Source: Actinomycetota bacterium (GTDB taxonomy: Bacteria > Actinomycetota > Thermoleophilia > Solirubrobacterales > Solirubrobacteraceae). From it: a DNA stretch of 8,302 bases. Positions 1 through 6,173 of this stretch are shown in pieces (position 1 is the first letter of the stretch; the number at the start of each line of letters is the position of its first letter). The translations under genes and the position numbers were made by a program. The stretch covers positions 1 through 8,302 of the forward strand of contig WLNG01000052.1 in NCBI GenBank assembly GCA_009699915.1, read 5' to 3'. The notes under the pieces were generated by a model. That model searched no databases, was not told the origin of the DNA, and saw only the letters and a list, made by a program, of their open reading frames with translations.

Positions 1-869
1 ATCACCGTCCGGAACTGTCCCTCATGACCCCAGATGCAGAGCGTGTCGATCAGGAAGTTCGTCATCCGCTCGCCGACGATCGAGATGTTCTTGGGGCGTG
101 AGCTGTCGGAGTGATACGCGTAGTCGTATGCGCGGCGCAGCTCCAGGACCTCATCCTGGACATCCTGGGGAACGCCGCGCTCGGTCAGGTCGCCGCGCAT
201 GGTGCGGTTGGCCATCGCGATCACCATCGCGCCGAGGTCGTCGCGGACCTCGTCGTGGCTCTCGCGCAGCGAGACGGCCGGGGCGATCCATGCCTGGCGG
301 CTGCCGGTGATCCGCGCCGCTGCGAGCCGCCGTCGCCGGACTTCGGGCGCATGGGAGCCGCCGTAGAGGACGCCGTCGCCAACCTGACCGGCGAGCTCGA
401 CGGCCTTCGGTCCATCGGCGGAGATGAGCAGGGGGCAGCCCTGCCGGACGATGCCGGTGGCCGGGATCATCGAGCCGCCGAACGGCCCGCCCTCGCCGCG
501 CCAGTAGGACTGGATGGTCTGGATCGCCTCGCCGAGCTCGGAAAGCTTCGCCGGCCTCAGGCCGAGCCCGCGGGCGGCGCTGTTGCCTGTCGCCAGCGTC
601 CCGATCACCCGGCCGTCGGTGAACTCATTCAACGTTGCGAGGAGGTTGGCGACGATCACGGGATGGCGCACGACGACGTGGCTGACCATCGGCCCAACCG
701 TGACGTTCGGAGCAGCGCGCGCAACCTCGAGCTGGTGCAGGTACGACTCCTGCCAGACCGTCGGTGAGTCTGCGACGCTGATCCAGTCAAATCCGTACTT
801 CGCGCCGAGGACCGCGGTCGCACGCGTTTCCTCAAGGGAGCGCGGCAGGAACATGAAGCCGAACTTCAC
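1..869 (-). CDS. LLM-class (luciferase-like, Mer-type) flavin/F420-dependent oxidoreductase, C-terminus cut by window edge
   Basis: This frame stays open from a GTG at 869 to the window edge, giving 289 residues of a family that usually runs about 320-350. The start VKFGFMFLPRS is the first beta strand of a luciferase-like TIM barrel. The segment TDGRVIGTLATGNSAARGLG (residues 84-103) and the segment ADGPKAVELAGQVGDGV (151-167) match the pattern of methylenetetrahydromethanopterin reductase-like (Mer-like) LLM proteins, which bind F420 or FMN and reduce or mono-oxygenate small substrates in the cytoplasm. The GTG lies 2 bp after the stop of the upstream short-chain dehydrogenase, with a GGAG 10 nt before it, so translation is probably coupled. 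It is the third gene of the transporter-dehydrogenase operon. The family call is firm; cofactor (F420 or FMN) and substrate are open. It is clearly a different subfamily from the LLM protein at 4505-5542. Confidence 0.88.
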   Translation of the reverse strand, partial: MKFGFMFLPRSLEETRATAVLGAKYGFDWISVADSPTVWQESYLHQLEVARAAPNVTVGPMVSHVVVRHPVIVANLLATLNEFTDGRVIGTLATGNSAARGLGLRPAKLSELGEAIQTIQSYWRGEGGPFGGSMIPATGIVRQGCPLLISADGPKAVELAGQVGDGVLYGGSHAPEVRRRRLAAARITGSRQAWIAPAVSLRESHDEVRDDLGAMVIAMANRTMRGDLTERGVPQDVQDEVLELRRAYDYAYHSDSSRPKNISIVGERMTNFLIDTLCIWGHEGQFRTV

Positions 870-871
870 GG

Positions 872-1645
872 CTAGCCGACTCCGGCCATCACTCCTCCGT
901 CGACCGAGACGACCGTGCCGGTGATGTAGCTCGAGGCGTCGCTCAGGAGGAAGTGGATGAGCTCGGCGACCTCCGCGGGAGAGCCGTAGCGCTTGAGTGC
1001 GGTCGTGCCGGCGAACATGTCGTGGGCGGCAGCAGGGTCCTGCGGGTTCACGAGTCGCTCGATCTCGTCCATCAGCGGCGTCTCGATCGGCCCGGGGCAG
1101 ATGATGTTCACGCGGATCGGGACGTCGGCCGTCTCCAGCGCGACTGCTTTGGTCAGACCGACCAGCGCATGCTTGGAGGCCGCGTATGCGGTGAGCAGCG
1201 CATATCCCTGAAGGCTCGCGGTCGAGCCGACGTTGACGATCGAGCCGCTGCCCTGAGCGCGCATCAGCGGGATCGCGGTGTGGAGCGCGTAGAAGGTTCC
1301 CAGCAGGTTGGTGCGGATGACCCGCTCGAACTCGTCGATCGAGTAGTCCTCAAGACGCGCCCCATCGCCGTTGAGTCCCGCGTTGTTGACCAGCCAGTTG
1401 AGCCCGCCATGGCGCTCATGGGTGGCGTTGATCCAGTCGGCGACGGCGGCGGGATCGCAGACGTCGACGCGCGTGAATTCCGCAGTGCCTCCGGCTGCCT
1501 CGATCTGCTGGACCGTGATGGCCCCTTCGGCCTCGTTGCGGCCCGAGACCGCGACGGTCGCTCCTGCCGCGGCGAGTTTGAGGGCGGCGGCACGGCCGAT
1601 GCCGCTGGTGGCGCCGGTGACGGCTGCAACGATGGAAGTTGACAT
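872..1645 (-). CDS. Classical short-chain dehydrogenase/reductase (SDR), 257 aa
   Basis: A cytoplasmic NAD(P)-dependent oxidoreductase of the classical SDR family, which interconverts alcohols and ketones. The whole fold is visible: nucleotide-binding TGATSGIG at residues 10-17, NNAG at 87-90, active-site N113, S141, Y154 and K158 (S to Y spacing of 13, YAASK), the PG motif after the sixth strand (CPGPIETP, 183-190), and the C-terminal ITGTVVSVDGG. Residue 36, after the second strand, is Arg rather than Asp, which leans to NADP(H), but this is a weak rule. The ATG at 1645 is chosen because TGATSGIG then falls at the usual distance from the N-terminus; the frame stays open far upstream, but that part lies opposite the transporter frame and has no SDR character. 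The start is 5 bp after the transporter stop and no strong ribosome site is seen, suggesting coupling. The substrate is unknown. Confidence 0.95.
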   Translation of the reverse strand: MSTSIVAAVTGATSGIGRAAALKLAAAGATVAVSGRNEAEGAITVQQIEAAGGTAEFTRVDVCDPAAVADWINATHERHGGLNWLVNNAGLNGDGARLEDYSIDEFERVIRTNLLGTFYALHTAIPLMRAQGSGSIVNVGSTASLQGYALLTAYAASKHALVGLTKAVALETADVPIRVNIICPGPIETPLMDEIERLVNPQDPAAAHDMFAGTTALKRYGSPAEVAELIHFLLSDASSYITGTVVSVDGGVMAGVG

Positions 1646-1650
1646 ACCGA

Positions 1651-3090
1651 TCACGATCCCGGCTGGCCTGCGCCCGCGGCACTGGCGCTTGCGCCAGTCT
1701 GGTGCTGCCCGCTGCTTTTCCTGCCACTCACGAGCAGCAGCGCGAGGACCGAGGCGAGCGCCAGTGCGCCGCAGGCGAGCAGCATCGTCACCTGCATGCG
1801 CCCGATGAAATCTCCGGAGGCGACGAGCGTGCCCAAGACCGCGACGCCGAGCAGCCCTCCGACCTGTCGGCTGGCGGTGAAGGTGGCCGACGCGACGCCG
1901 GCCTGCGGCCGGGGGACGCCGATCACCAGTCCCGCGGTCAGCGCGGGTACCGCGAGCCCCGGGCCGAGGCCCATCAGGATCAGGCCGCCGATGATCACCG
2001 GGTAGGGCGTCTGCGCGTCGATCGTGGCGAGGATGAGCATCGCGCCGGCTCCGATCGCGCAGCCCAAAACGCCCGGGAGACGCGCCCCGCTGCGGCCGGC
2101 GAGTCTGCCGGCGAGGATCGAGGAGATCCCGGCCGAGGTCGGCAGCGCGATGAAGACCCAGCCGGTATCCAGCGGGGAGAGTCCGCGGATCTCCTGGAAG
2201 TAGAGCGAGAGCACGAAGACCTCGCCGTAGAAGGCGAAGTTCACGAGTCCGGCGCAGGCGGAGGCGACGTTGAAGGCCCTGATTTTGAGCAGGATCGGCG
2301 GCAGCATCGGCGCGTCTCCGCGTCGCTCGACAGCCAGGAAAAGCAGTCCGCTGACGGCGGCGAGGGCCAGCGGTCCGACAGTCTGGACCGAACCCCATCC
2401 GGCCTGACCGCCGCGGATACAGCCGAAGGTCAGGGCAGCGAGGCAGACGATGGCGCAGACCTGACCTGGCAGGTCCAGGTGGCGGGCGGACCCGAGCGGC
2501 GTCTCGGGGAGATGCCGCAGGACCGGATAGGCGATCGCAAGAACGCCGATGATGTCGATCGCGAAGATCACTCTCCAGCTCACGGCGCCGATCACGAACC
2601 CCGCGATGACCGGTCCTGCTGCGACGGCGATAGCCGAGAGGCCTGAGACGAATGCGACGGCGTGCGCCTGTTCGCGCTGGTTGCGGTAGCCATGGCTGAG
2701 CAGCGCCAGTGATGCGGGAATCAGCGCTGCCCCGCCGGCTCCCTTCAACAGCTGCGCGCAGACCAGCACCTGCAGGCTCGGTGCCGCTGCGGCGGCGACG
2801 GCTCCGGCGAAGAAGAGCCCCAGTCCGGCGAGCATGACCCGCCGTGCGCCGCGCTGGTCACAGAGGGCGCCCATCGTCAGCAGCAGGCTGGCGAGCATCA
2901 GCGTGTAGCCATTGGAGACCCACTGCAAACCTGCCACTCCTCCGCCCAAGTCGCGCCGGATCGACGGCAGCGCGATGTTCACGACGCTCGTCGAGAGCAC
3001 GGCGAGCGTGAAGGTCGTGCTGCTGACGGCCAGCACGAGCGACGGGCTTCCGAGGCGCTGCCGCGCCGGTCTACGGAGCATGGGCGCCAC
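1651..3090 (-). CDS. MFS transporter, DHA2-like (14-TM drug/solute:proton antiporter type), 479 aa
   Basis: An inner-membrane major facilitator transporter, probably exporting or importing a small molecule linked to the neighbouring dehydrogenases. About fourteen hydrophobic segments are readable from residue 18 to about 455, followed by a Ser/Ala/Gly-rich soluble tail. Motif A (GALCDQRGARR, 74-84) and motif C (AGPVIAG with SWR, about 158-173) are well kept. The first helix ends in LSTSVVNIALPSI where DHA2 exporters usually have LDxTVVNVALP, so the acidic residue is replaced by Ser, and motif B reads AQLLKGAGGA with the usual Arg replaced by Gln. Proton coupling or specificity may therefore differ from typical drug pumps. 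The first start is GTG at 3090; an in-frame ATG at 3081 (three residues shorter) is equally possible because no ribosome site is obvious before either. It is the first gene of a minus-strand operon with the SDR and LLM genes, divergent from the alcohol dehydrogenase. Confidence 0.93.
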   Translation of the reverse strand: MAPMLRRPARQRLGSPSLVLAVSSTTFTLAVLSTSVVNIALPSIRRDLGGGVAGLQWVSNGYTLMLASLLLTMGALCDQRGARRVMLAGLGLFFAGAVAAAAAPSLQVLVCAQLLKGAGGAALIPASLALLSHGYRNQREQAHAVAFVSGLSAIAVAAGPVIAGFVIGAVSWRVIFAIDIIGVLAIAYPVLRHLPETPLGSARHLDLPGQVCAIVCLAALTFGCIRGGQAGWGSVQTVGPLALAAVSGLLFLAVERRGDAPMLPPILLKIRAFNVASACAGLVNFAFYGEVFVLSLYFQEIRGLSPLDTGWVFIALPTSAGISSILAGRLAGRSGARLPGVLGCAIGAGAMLILATIDAQTPYPVIIGGLILMGLGPGLAVPALTAGLVIGVPRPQAGVASATFTASRQVGGLLGVAVLGTLVASGDFIGRMQVTMLLACGALALASVLALLLVSGRKSSGQHQTGASASAAGAGQPGS

Positions 3091-3101
3091 GCTATGGCGC
3101 C
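3083..3101. promoter_or_regulatory. GGCGCC-N7-GGCGCC inverted repeat over the transporter start
   Basis: Two copies of GGCGCC (3083-3088 and 3096-3101) are separated by ACGCTAT, with centres 13 bp apart. Because GGCGCC is self-complementary, the pair can serve as a dyad operator or form a six-pair GC-only stem with a seven-base loop. It covers the GTG start at 3088-3090, so it could restrict translation or bind a repressor. In this GC-rich DNA, chance occurrence is a real alternative. Confidence 0.3.
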
Positions 3102-3135
3102 GATGCGCGAACGTGTACGGGCGGAAGCGACAACG

Positions 3136-3151
3136 CTGGCAGAAGCGCCAG
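3136..3151. promoter_or_regulatory. CTGGC-N6-GCCAG dyad, operator candidate
   Basis: CTGGC at 3136-3140 and GCCAG at 3147-3151 are exact reverse complements around the six-base spacer AGAAGC. The 18-bp stretch 3135-3152 matches, apart from its centre and first base, a perfect palindrome at 1681-1698 inside the end of the transporter gene. It lies mid-way between the divergent starts, where a shared repressor or activator would be expected. Function is inferred from position and symmetry only. Confidence 0.35.
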
Positions 3152-3171
3152 TGCGTCCCGCACCACCCCGA

Positions 3172-3197
3172 GGTACCGTCGCGACGCAGCTGGTACC
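3172..3197. promoter_or_regulatory. GGTACC-N14-GGTACC pair enclosing CGTCGCGACG, operator candidate
   Basis: GGTACC occurs at 3172-3177 and 3192-3197, exactly 20 bp apart, about two helical turns, so both sites face the same side of the DNA. Between them, CGTCGCGACG at 3177-3186 is a perfect 10-bp palindrome. The element ends 20 bp before the dehydrogenase start and just upstream of its ribosome site, a typical position for a repressor. The regulator is unknown. Confidence 0.4.
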
Positions 3198-3207
3198 ACG
3201 CTTGATC

Positions 3208-3213
3208 AGGAGG
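3208..3213 (+). promoter_or_regulatory. Ribosome binding site AGGAGG of the alcohol dehydrogenase
   Basis: AGGAGG is a perfect Shine-Dalgarno core, 4 nt before the ATG at 3218. It fixes that start and is the strongest ribosome site on the plus strand here. Confidence 0.85.
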
Positions 3214-3217
3214 CGTT

Positions 3218-4333
3218 ATGACTGCGGCACGGACAAGTCGGGCGGTCGTTCAGGTCGCACGCGAGACCTTCGAGGTCCACGAGTTCGAACGGCCCAAGAT
3301 CGGCCCCGATGACGGTCTGTTGCGCCTTGAGCTCTGCGGGATCTGCGGAAGCGACATCGAGCAGTACGACGGGCGCTTCGACGACATGGGCTGGACGGTC
3401 GGTCCGACGATCCCCGGGCACGAGCCACTCGGTTTCATCGAGGAGATCGGCGAACGCGCGGCCGAGCGCTGGGGGGTGCAGCCGGGCGATCGGGTGGCGA
3501 TCGAGCCGCTGATCCCCTGCGGGCACTGCGAGGCGTGCCGGTCCGGAGAGCGCACCCGTTGCAACGGCTGGGGGCGCAACTACAGCTATGGGCTGCTCGG
3601 GACCGACATCGAGCCGCAGCTGCTCGGCGGCTACGCGGAGTACATGTACCTCCACCCGAACACCGTGATGCATCGCGTCTCGCCGTCGCTGCCGACGGAC
3701 ATCGCCGTGCTCTTCAATCTGATCGGCGCCGGGGTGCGCTGGGCGGTCGCCGCGCCGGATCTCAAGCCGGGCGACTCGATTCTCGTGCTCGGCGCCGGCC
3801 AACGTGGTCTGGCCTGCGTCATCGCAGCACGCGCTGCGGGGGCGAGCACGGTAATCGTCACCGACCTGGCGCGGGCCTCGAACAAGCTCGATTTCGCACA
3901 GGAGCTCGGGGCGGACGAGGTGATCGTCGCCGACGAGGAGAATGTCGTTGAACGCGTCATGCAGATCACCGGCGGGCGCGGAGTGGACGTCGTCGTCGAC
4001 GTCACTCCGGTCGCCACGCAGCCGCTCATCGATGGCCTCAACGTGGTCCGCCGCGGCGGCATTGTGATCGTTGCGGGCGTGAAGGGCGGTCCGCGCATCG
4101 AGCTCGATCCCGATCAGCTGATGTGGAACTCGGTGACGATGCGCGGCGTCTTCACCGTCGACTCCGCCTCCTACCGCGAGGCGATCAGGCTGCTCGAGGA
4201 GGGCAAGGGCCCGTACGGGCGGATGCACACGGCCAGCTACGGCCTCTCGCGTGCGGAGGAAGCGATCCACCACCTTGCCGGACGGGTGGACGGTCCACCC
4301 GCGATCAACGTCGCGATCGCCCCGACGCTCTGA
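3218..4333 (+). CDS. Zinc-dependent medium-chain alcohol dehydrogenase (MDR superfamily), 371 aa
   Basis: A cytoplasmic NAD(P)-dependent zinc dehydrogenase that oxidises an alcohol or polyol, or reduces the matching carbonyl. The N-terminal GroES-like domain carries catalytic-zinc residues C40 (in CGICGSD) and H68-E69 (PGHEP), and the four structural-zinc cysteines C101, C104, C107 and C115 are all present. The Rossmann domain follows, with GAGQRG at 192-197 and D216 at the end of its second strand, which favours NAD over NADP. Length and layout fit the threonine/sorbitol dehydrogenase branch, but the substrate cannot be assigned. The start is supported by AGGAGG 4 nt upstream. It is the only plus-strand gene, transcribed alone, divergent from the transporter operon and convergent with the LLM gene. 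It may work with the SDR on the same substrate chain. Confidence 0.95.
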   Translation: MTAARTSRAVVQVARETFEVHEFERPKIGPDDGLLRLELCGICGSDIEQYDGRFDDMGWTVGPTIPGHEPLGFIEEIGERAAERWGVQPGDRVAIEPLIPCGHCEACRSGERTRCNGWGRNYSYGLLGTDIEPQLLGGYAEYMYLHPNTVMHRVSPSLPTDIAVLFNLIGAGVRWAVAAPDLKPGDSILVLGAGQRGLACVIAARAAGASTVIVTDLARASNKLDFAQELGADEVIVADEENVVERVMQITGGRGVDVVVDVTPVATQPLIDGLNVVRRGGIVIVAGVKGGPRIELDPDQLMWNSVTMRGVFTVDSASYREAIRLLEEGKGPYGRMHTASYGLSRAEEAIHHLAGRVDGPPAINVAIAPTL

Positions 4334-4436
4334 GAGGTCGAGCCGCGCTCAGCCGGTTCGGCGCATCCACGACCGCAGCCGCGGGAACCGCCATGCCGAG
4401 TCCTGCGCAGGGTCAGCGCCACAAGTCTCGTGCGTT

Positions 4437-4451
4437 TGCGCATGATGCGCA
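4437..4451. terminator. 15-bp palindrome TGCGCATGATGCGCA, possible bidirectional terminator stem
   Basis: The arms TGCGCAT and ATGCGCA are perfect reverse complements around one central G. As RNA this makes a six-pair stem with a TGA loop on either strand. It sits about 100 bp after the dehydrogenase stop and about 55 bp after the LLM stop. There is no T-tract, so it is not a classical intrinsic terminator; a dyad protein site is the alternative. Confidence 0.35.
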
Positions 4452-4486
4452 CGGAGAGTTCCACCATGGCATCGCACCATCTGACG

Positions 4487-4501
4487 GGGGCTGAACGCCC
4501 C
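4487..4501. terminator. GGGGC-TGAAC-GCCCC hairpin just past the LLM gene end
   Basis: GGGGC (4487-4491) and GCCCC (4497-4501) pair around the loop TGAAC. It lies within 20 bp beyond the stop codon of the minus-strand LLM gene, where a terminator stem would sit. No T-run follows on either strand, so strength is doubtful. Confidence 0.35.
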
Positions 4502-4504
4502 GAT

Positions 4505-5542
4505 TCAGTCTGCGTTTCCGAACGTCTCGACGATGTTGCGGAAAGAGTCCTCGGTCTCCTCCGGGCTGAGTGCCGGGGCGTATGGGGGAGACAGGACGAC
4601 GTGCGGGATCGCCTCCTGAAATGCGGCCGCCTTCTTGCGCGCCTCGTCCGGAGTTCCTGCGATGGCGAACAGCTCGACGACTTCGTCGCTGGTCGCGTCA
4701 CCCGCTGCAGCGAAGCCGTCCTTCTCGATCGCGGCTCGGATGGCGGCCTGCTCCGCCTGCAAGCCGTGGAGATGGACGACCGGGTCGGTGATGTCAACGG
4801 CGACGTAGATCCCGACCTGGAGCTTGGCCCTGCGCATCGCCTCGGCGCGGTCGGAAGAGACACTGCACACGGTCAGGCAGGCGTAGTCGACCTCGCTGGG
4901 GTCGCGACCAGTGCTGCGAGCACCCTCCGCGAGCGCCGGCCGGACTTTCCTGCGTGCGAACTCAGCGGTGTGGGCGTACCCGATGGCTCCGTCTGCCTTC
5001 GCTCCGGCCAGCCGCAGCATGCGCGGACGCATCGCAGCGAGGTAGATCGGAATCGTTGGACGGGCCATGTCGCGCGCAGACCAGGGGTTGAGCGCAAGCG
5101 GCTCAAATCGATACCAGTCGCCTTCGTAGCGGATATCGGGTGATGCTCCGGACTGGAAGTACCGCCACGACGCACGAAGCACATCAACGTATTCGCTGAT
5201 CCGCGCGACCACATTGGATGCGTCGCTGGTGTGGAATGCCCGAAGCCAGTCATCGCCGGCCGAGCCGATCCCCAGGATCAGCCGTCCACCGGAGAGTTCG
5301 TCGACATCGACCGCAGCGTTGGCCATCTCGAAAGGACTGCGCGCGAAGGCCTGGGCGATCCCGGTCGCGAGCGTTATGCGACTAGTGGCGGCCGCCGTCA
5401 GCGAGTGCATCACGAAGGGGTTGCGGTACTCCTCCGAGAGCCACAACGATCGGAACCCCGCGCCATCAGCGAGCTGCGCAAGCTCACCGAACTTGTGCCC
5501 GGGCGTGTGCAGCACGGGGATGGTCACTCCCAGATTCGGCAC
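4505..5542 (-). CDS. LLM-class F420-dependent-type oxidoreductase, 345 aa
   Basis: A complete luciferase-like TIM-barrel oxidoreductase of the cytoplasm. Signature stretches are EEYRNPFVMHSLTAAATSRI (38-57), the SGGRLILGIGSAG glycine motif at 84-96, EYVDVLRASW (117-126), PIYLAAMRPRMLRLAG (165-180) and ADGAIG (183-188). This arrangement resembles the actinobacterial F420-dependent family I recall as TIGR03617/MSMEG_2256-like; that assignment is from memory. Length fits the family. The start is GTG at 5542: the N-terminal strand NLGVTIPVL begins right after it and the next in-frame ATG (residue 45) would remove part of the barrel. The ribosome site is weak (CGGAA, 7 nt upstream). It is the last gene of the six-gene operon, 42 bp after the PPOX gene. 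Its barrel differs in detail from the Mer-type protein at the left edge, so the two probably do not share a substrate. Confidence 0.9.
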   Translation of the reverse strand: MPNLGVTIPVLHTPGHKFGELAQLADGAGFRSLWLSEEYRNPFVMHSLTAAATSRITLATGIAQAFARSPFEMANAAVDVDELSGGRLILGIGSAGDDWLRAFHTSDASNVVARISEYVDVLRASWRYFQSGASPDIRYEGDWYRFEPLALNPWSARDMARPTIPIYLAAMRPRMLRLAGAKADGAIGYAHTAEFARRKVRPALAEGARSTGRDPSEVDYACLTVCSVSSDRAEAMRRAKLQVGIYVAVDITDPVVHLHGLQAEQAAIRAAIEKDGFAAAGDATSDEVVELFAIAGTPDEARKKAAAFQEAIPHVVLSPPYAPALSPEETEDSFRNIVETFGNAD

Positions 5543-5559
5543 GTGTGATTCCGATCGTT

Positions 5560-5574
5560 GCGGCCGGCGGCCGC
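5560..5574. repeat. GCGGCC-GGC-GGCCGC inverted repeat between PPOX and LLM genes
   Basis: GCGGCC (5560-5565) and GGCCGC (5569-5574) are perfect reverse complements around GGC. In the minus-strand transcript this forms a stem in the 42-nt spacer between two operon genes, 17 nt before the LLM start. It may damp readthrough, mark an RNA-processing point, or be chance in GC-rich DNA. Confidence 0.3.
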
Positions 5575-5584
5575 GTGGCCAGGC

Positions 5585-6142
5585 TCAGTCGGCGCCGAGC
5601 AGGTGCTCTGGGAACGGTAGGTGATCCTGGATCGGTGCCTGCGAGAGCACCCGTAGGTCCCAGGCCTCAAGCTCGTCCTCCACGACCTGGCACCAGCGCC
5701 GGGTCGACACCATGCCGGCGCTGAAGTAGTACCCCAGGTGAGGGTGGTCGACGTAGAAGTACTTCTCAGCGACCAGGTCGTGGAGCTGTTCGATCAGCGC
5801 CTCGTCCTCGACGATCTTGCCCGTGCCAGAGATCCGCACGGCGCAGACGTCGTTGATCGCGTCGCCCTCATCGATGATCACGGCGATGCGCCCGCCCGCC
5901 TCGATGATCTCGAGGTGCTTGGCATCCGGGGTCGACGTGTGGATCGGGTCGCCGACGTCCGGATCAAGCGCGACATACACGGTCTGGTCCACGACGACGA
6001 ACCAGGCAGGGGAGATGTTGATCGTTCCATCCGCAAGTGCGGAAGCAAGCCGGAGCTTCTTCGCCTGTGTGACAAAGCCCCACCGCTTCGCGCCCTCGTG
6101 CGGGGCGAATTCTCCCAGAGTGACCTTCATTGCCTTCGACAT
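5585..6142 (-). CDS. Pyridoxamine 5'-phosphate oxidase-family (PPOX/split-barrel) protein, 185 aa, copy 1
   Basis: A small split beta-barrel protein of the FMN/F420-binding PPOX superfamily. Readable marks are GAKRWGFVTQAKKLRLASAL (17-36), INISPAWFVVVDQTVYVALD (41-60), the EAGGRIAVIIDEG strand region (81-93), VRISGTGKIVEDEALI (102-117) and EKYFY (126-130). Known members include F420H2-dependent reductases, FMN oxidases and heme-binding relatives; which applies is not clear. The ATG at 6142 is chosen because AAAGGA lies 9 nt before it; the frame extends 17 codons upstream into the end of the cupin gene. It is 31 bp after that cupin and 42 bp before the LLM gene. It is a diverged paralogue of the protein at 7430-7954, sharing G-x-KRW, SP-x-W-x-VV, VEDE/VEDA and EKYFY at matching spacing. 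The C-terminal 45 residues differ more. Confidence 0.85.
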   Translation of the reverse strand: MSKAMKVTLGEFAPHEGAKRWGFVTQAKKLRLASALADGTINISPAWFVVVDQTVYVALDPDVGDPIHTSTPDAKHLEIIEAGGRIAVIIDEGDAINDVCAVRISGTGKIVEDEALIEQLHDLVAEKYFYVDHPHLGYYFSAGMVSTRRWCQVVEDELEAWDLRVLSQAPIQDHLPFPEHLLGAD

Positions 6143-6173
6143 CTGGCTGCGTCCTTTCCCTCGGTTCCAGTGC

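Larger units (their letters stand above)
3091..3217. promoter_or_regulatory. Divergent promoter region between transporter operon and alcohol dehydrogenase
   Basis: These 127 bp hold no gene and must carry the promoters of both the minus-strand transporter operon and the plus-strand dehydrogenase. I see no convincing -35/-10 pair in either direction. The region is unusually rich in short dyads: GGCGCC repeats at its left end, CTGGC-N6-GCCAG in the middle, and GGTACC repeats around CGTCGCGACG near the dehydrogenase. This pattern suits joint control of both units by one dimeric regulator. No regulator gene lies in the window. Confidence 0.6.
4334..4504. other. Convergent intergenic gap
   Basis: These 171 bp separate the ends of the plus-strand dehydrogenase and the minus-strand LLM gene. 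Short open frames exist on both strands, but none has a family signature or a convincing ribosome site. Apart from the two hairpin candidates annotated separately, I see nothing in it. Confidence 0.7.

Noticed and set aside
111..767. A 218-codon plus-strand open frame at the left edge
   Set aside because: It is antisense to the Mer-like oxidoreductase, whose minus-strand frame has clear family motifs.
1757..1768. A 12-base word AGCGCCAGTGCG that is identical to 3144-3155 in the divergent promoter
   Set aside because: Here it encodes Ala-Leu-Ala in a transmembrane helix and lacks the opposing half-site; GC-rich codons for these residues produce it easily. A near match at 2702 has the same explanation.
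1646..2398. N-terminal extension of the SDR frame, which could be read as a 508-residue fusion
   Set aside because: The extension is Arg-rich, lies opposite or across the transporter coding frame and has no SDR or other domain; ATG 1645 gives a normal-length SDR.
1639..2646. A 335-codon plus-strand open frame opposite the transporter
   Set aside because: Its product is low-complexity Arg/Glu/Asp/Gly-rich text with no family mark; the minus strand gives a clear 14-helix transporter.
3206..4273. A 355-codon minus-strand open frame opposite the zinc alcohol dehydrogenase
   Set aside because: It mirrors the dehydrogenase, is rich in Arg, Asp, His and Ala as expected of an antisense frame in GC-rich DNA, and shows no domain. 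The plus-strand gene has full zinc motifs and a strong ribosome site.
4334..4504. Possible small gene in the convergent gap, for example an ATG at 4393 or 4466
   Set aside because: The short frames there have no ribosome site and no recognisable composition, and they run into the LLM gene antisense.
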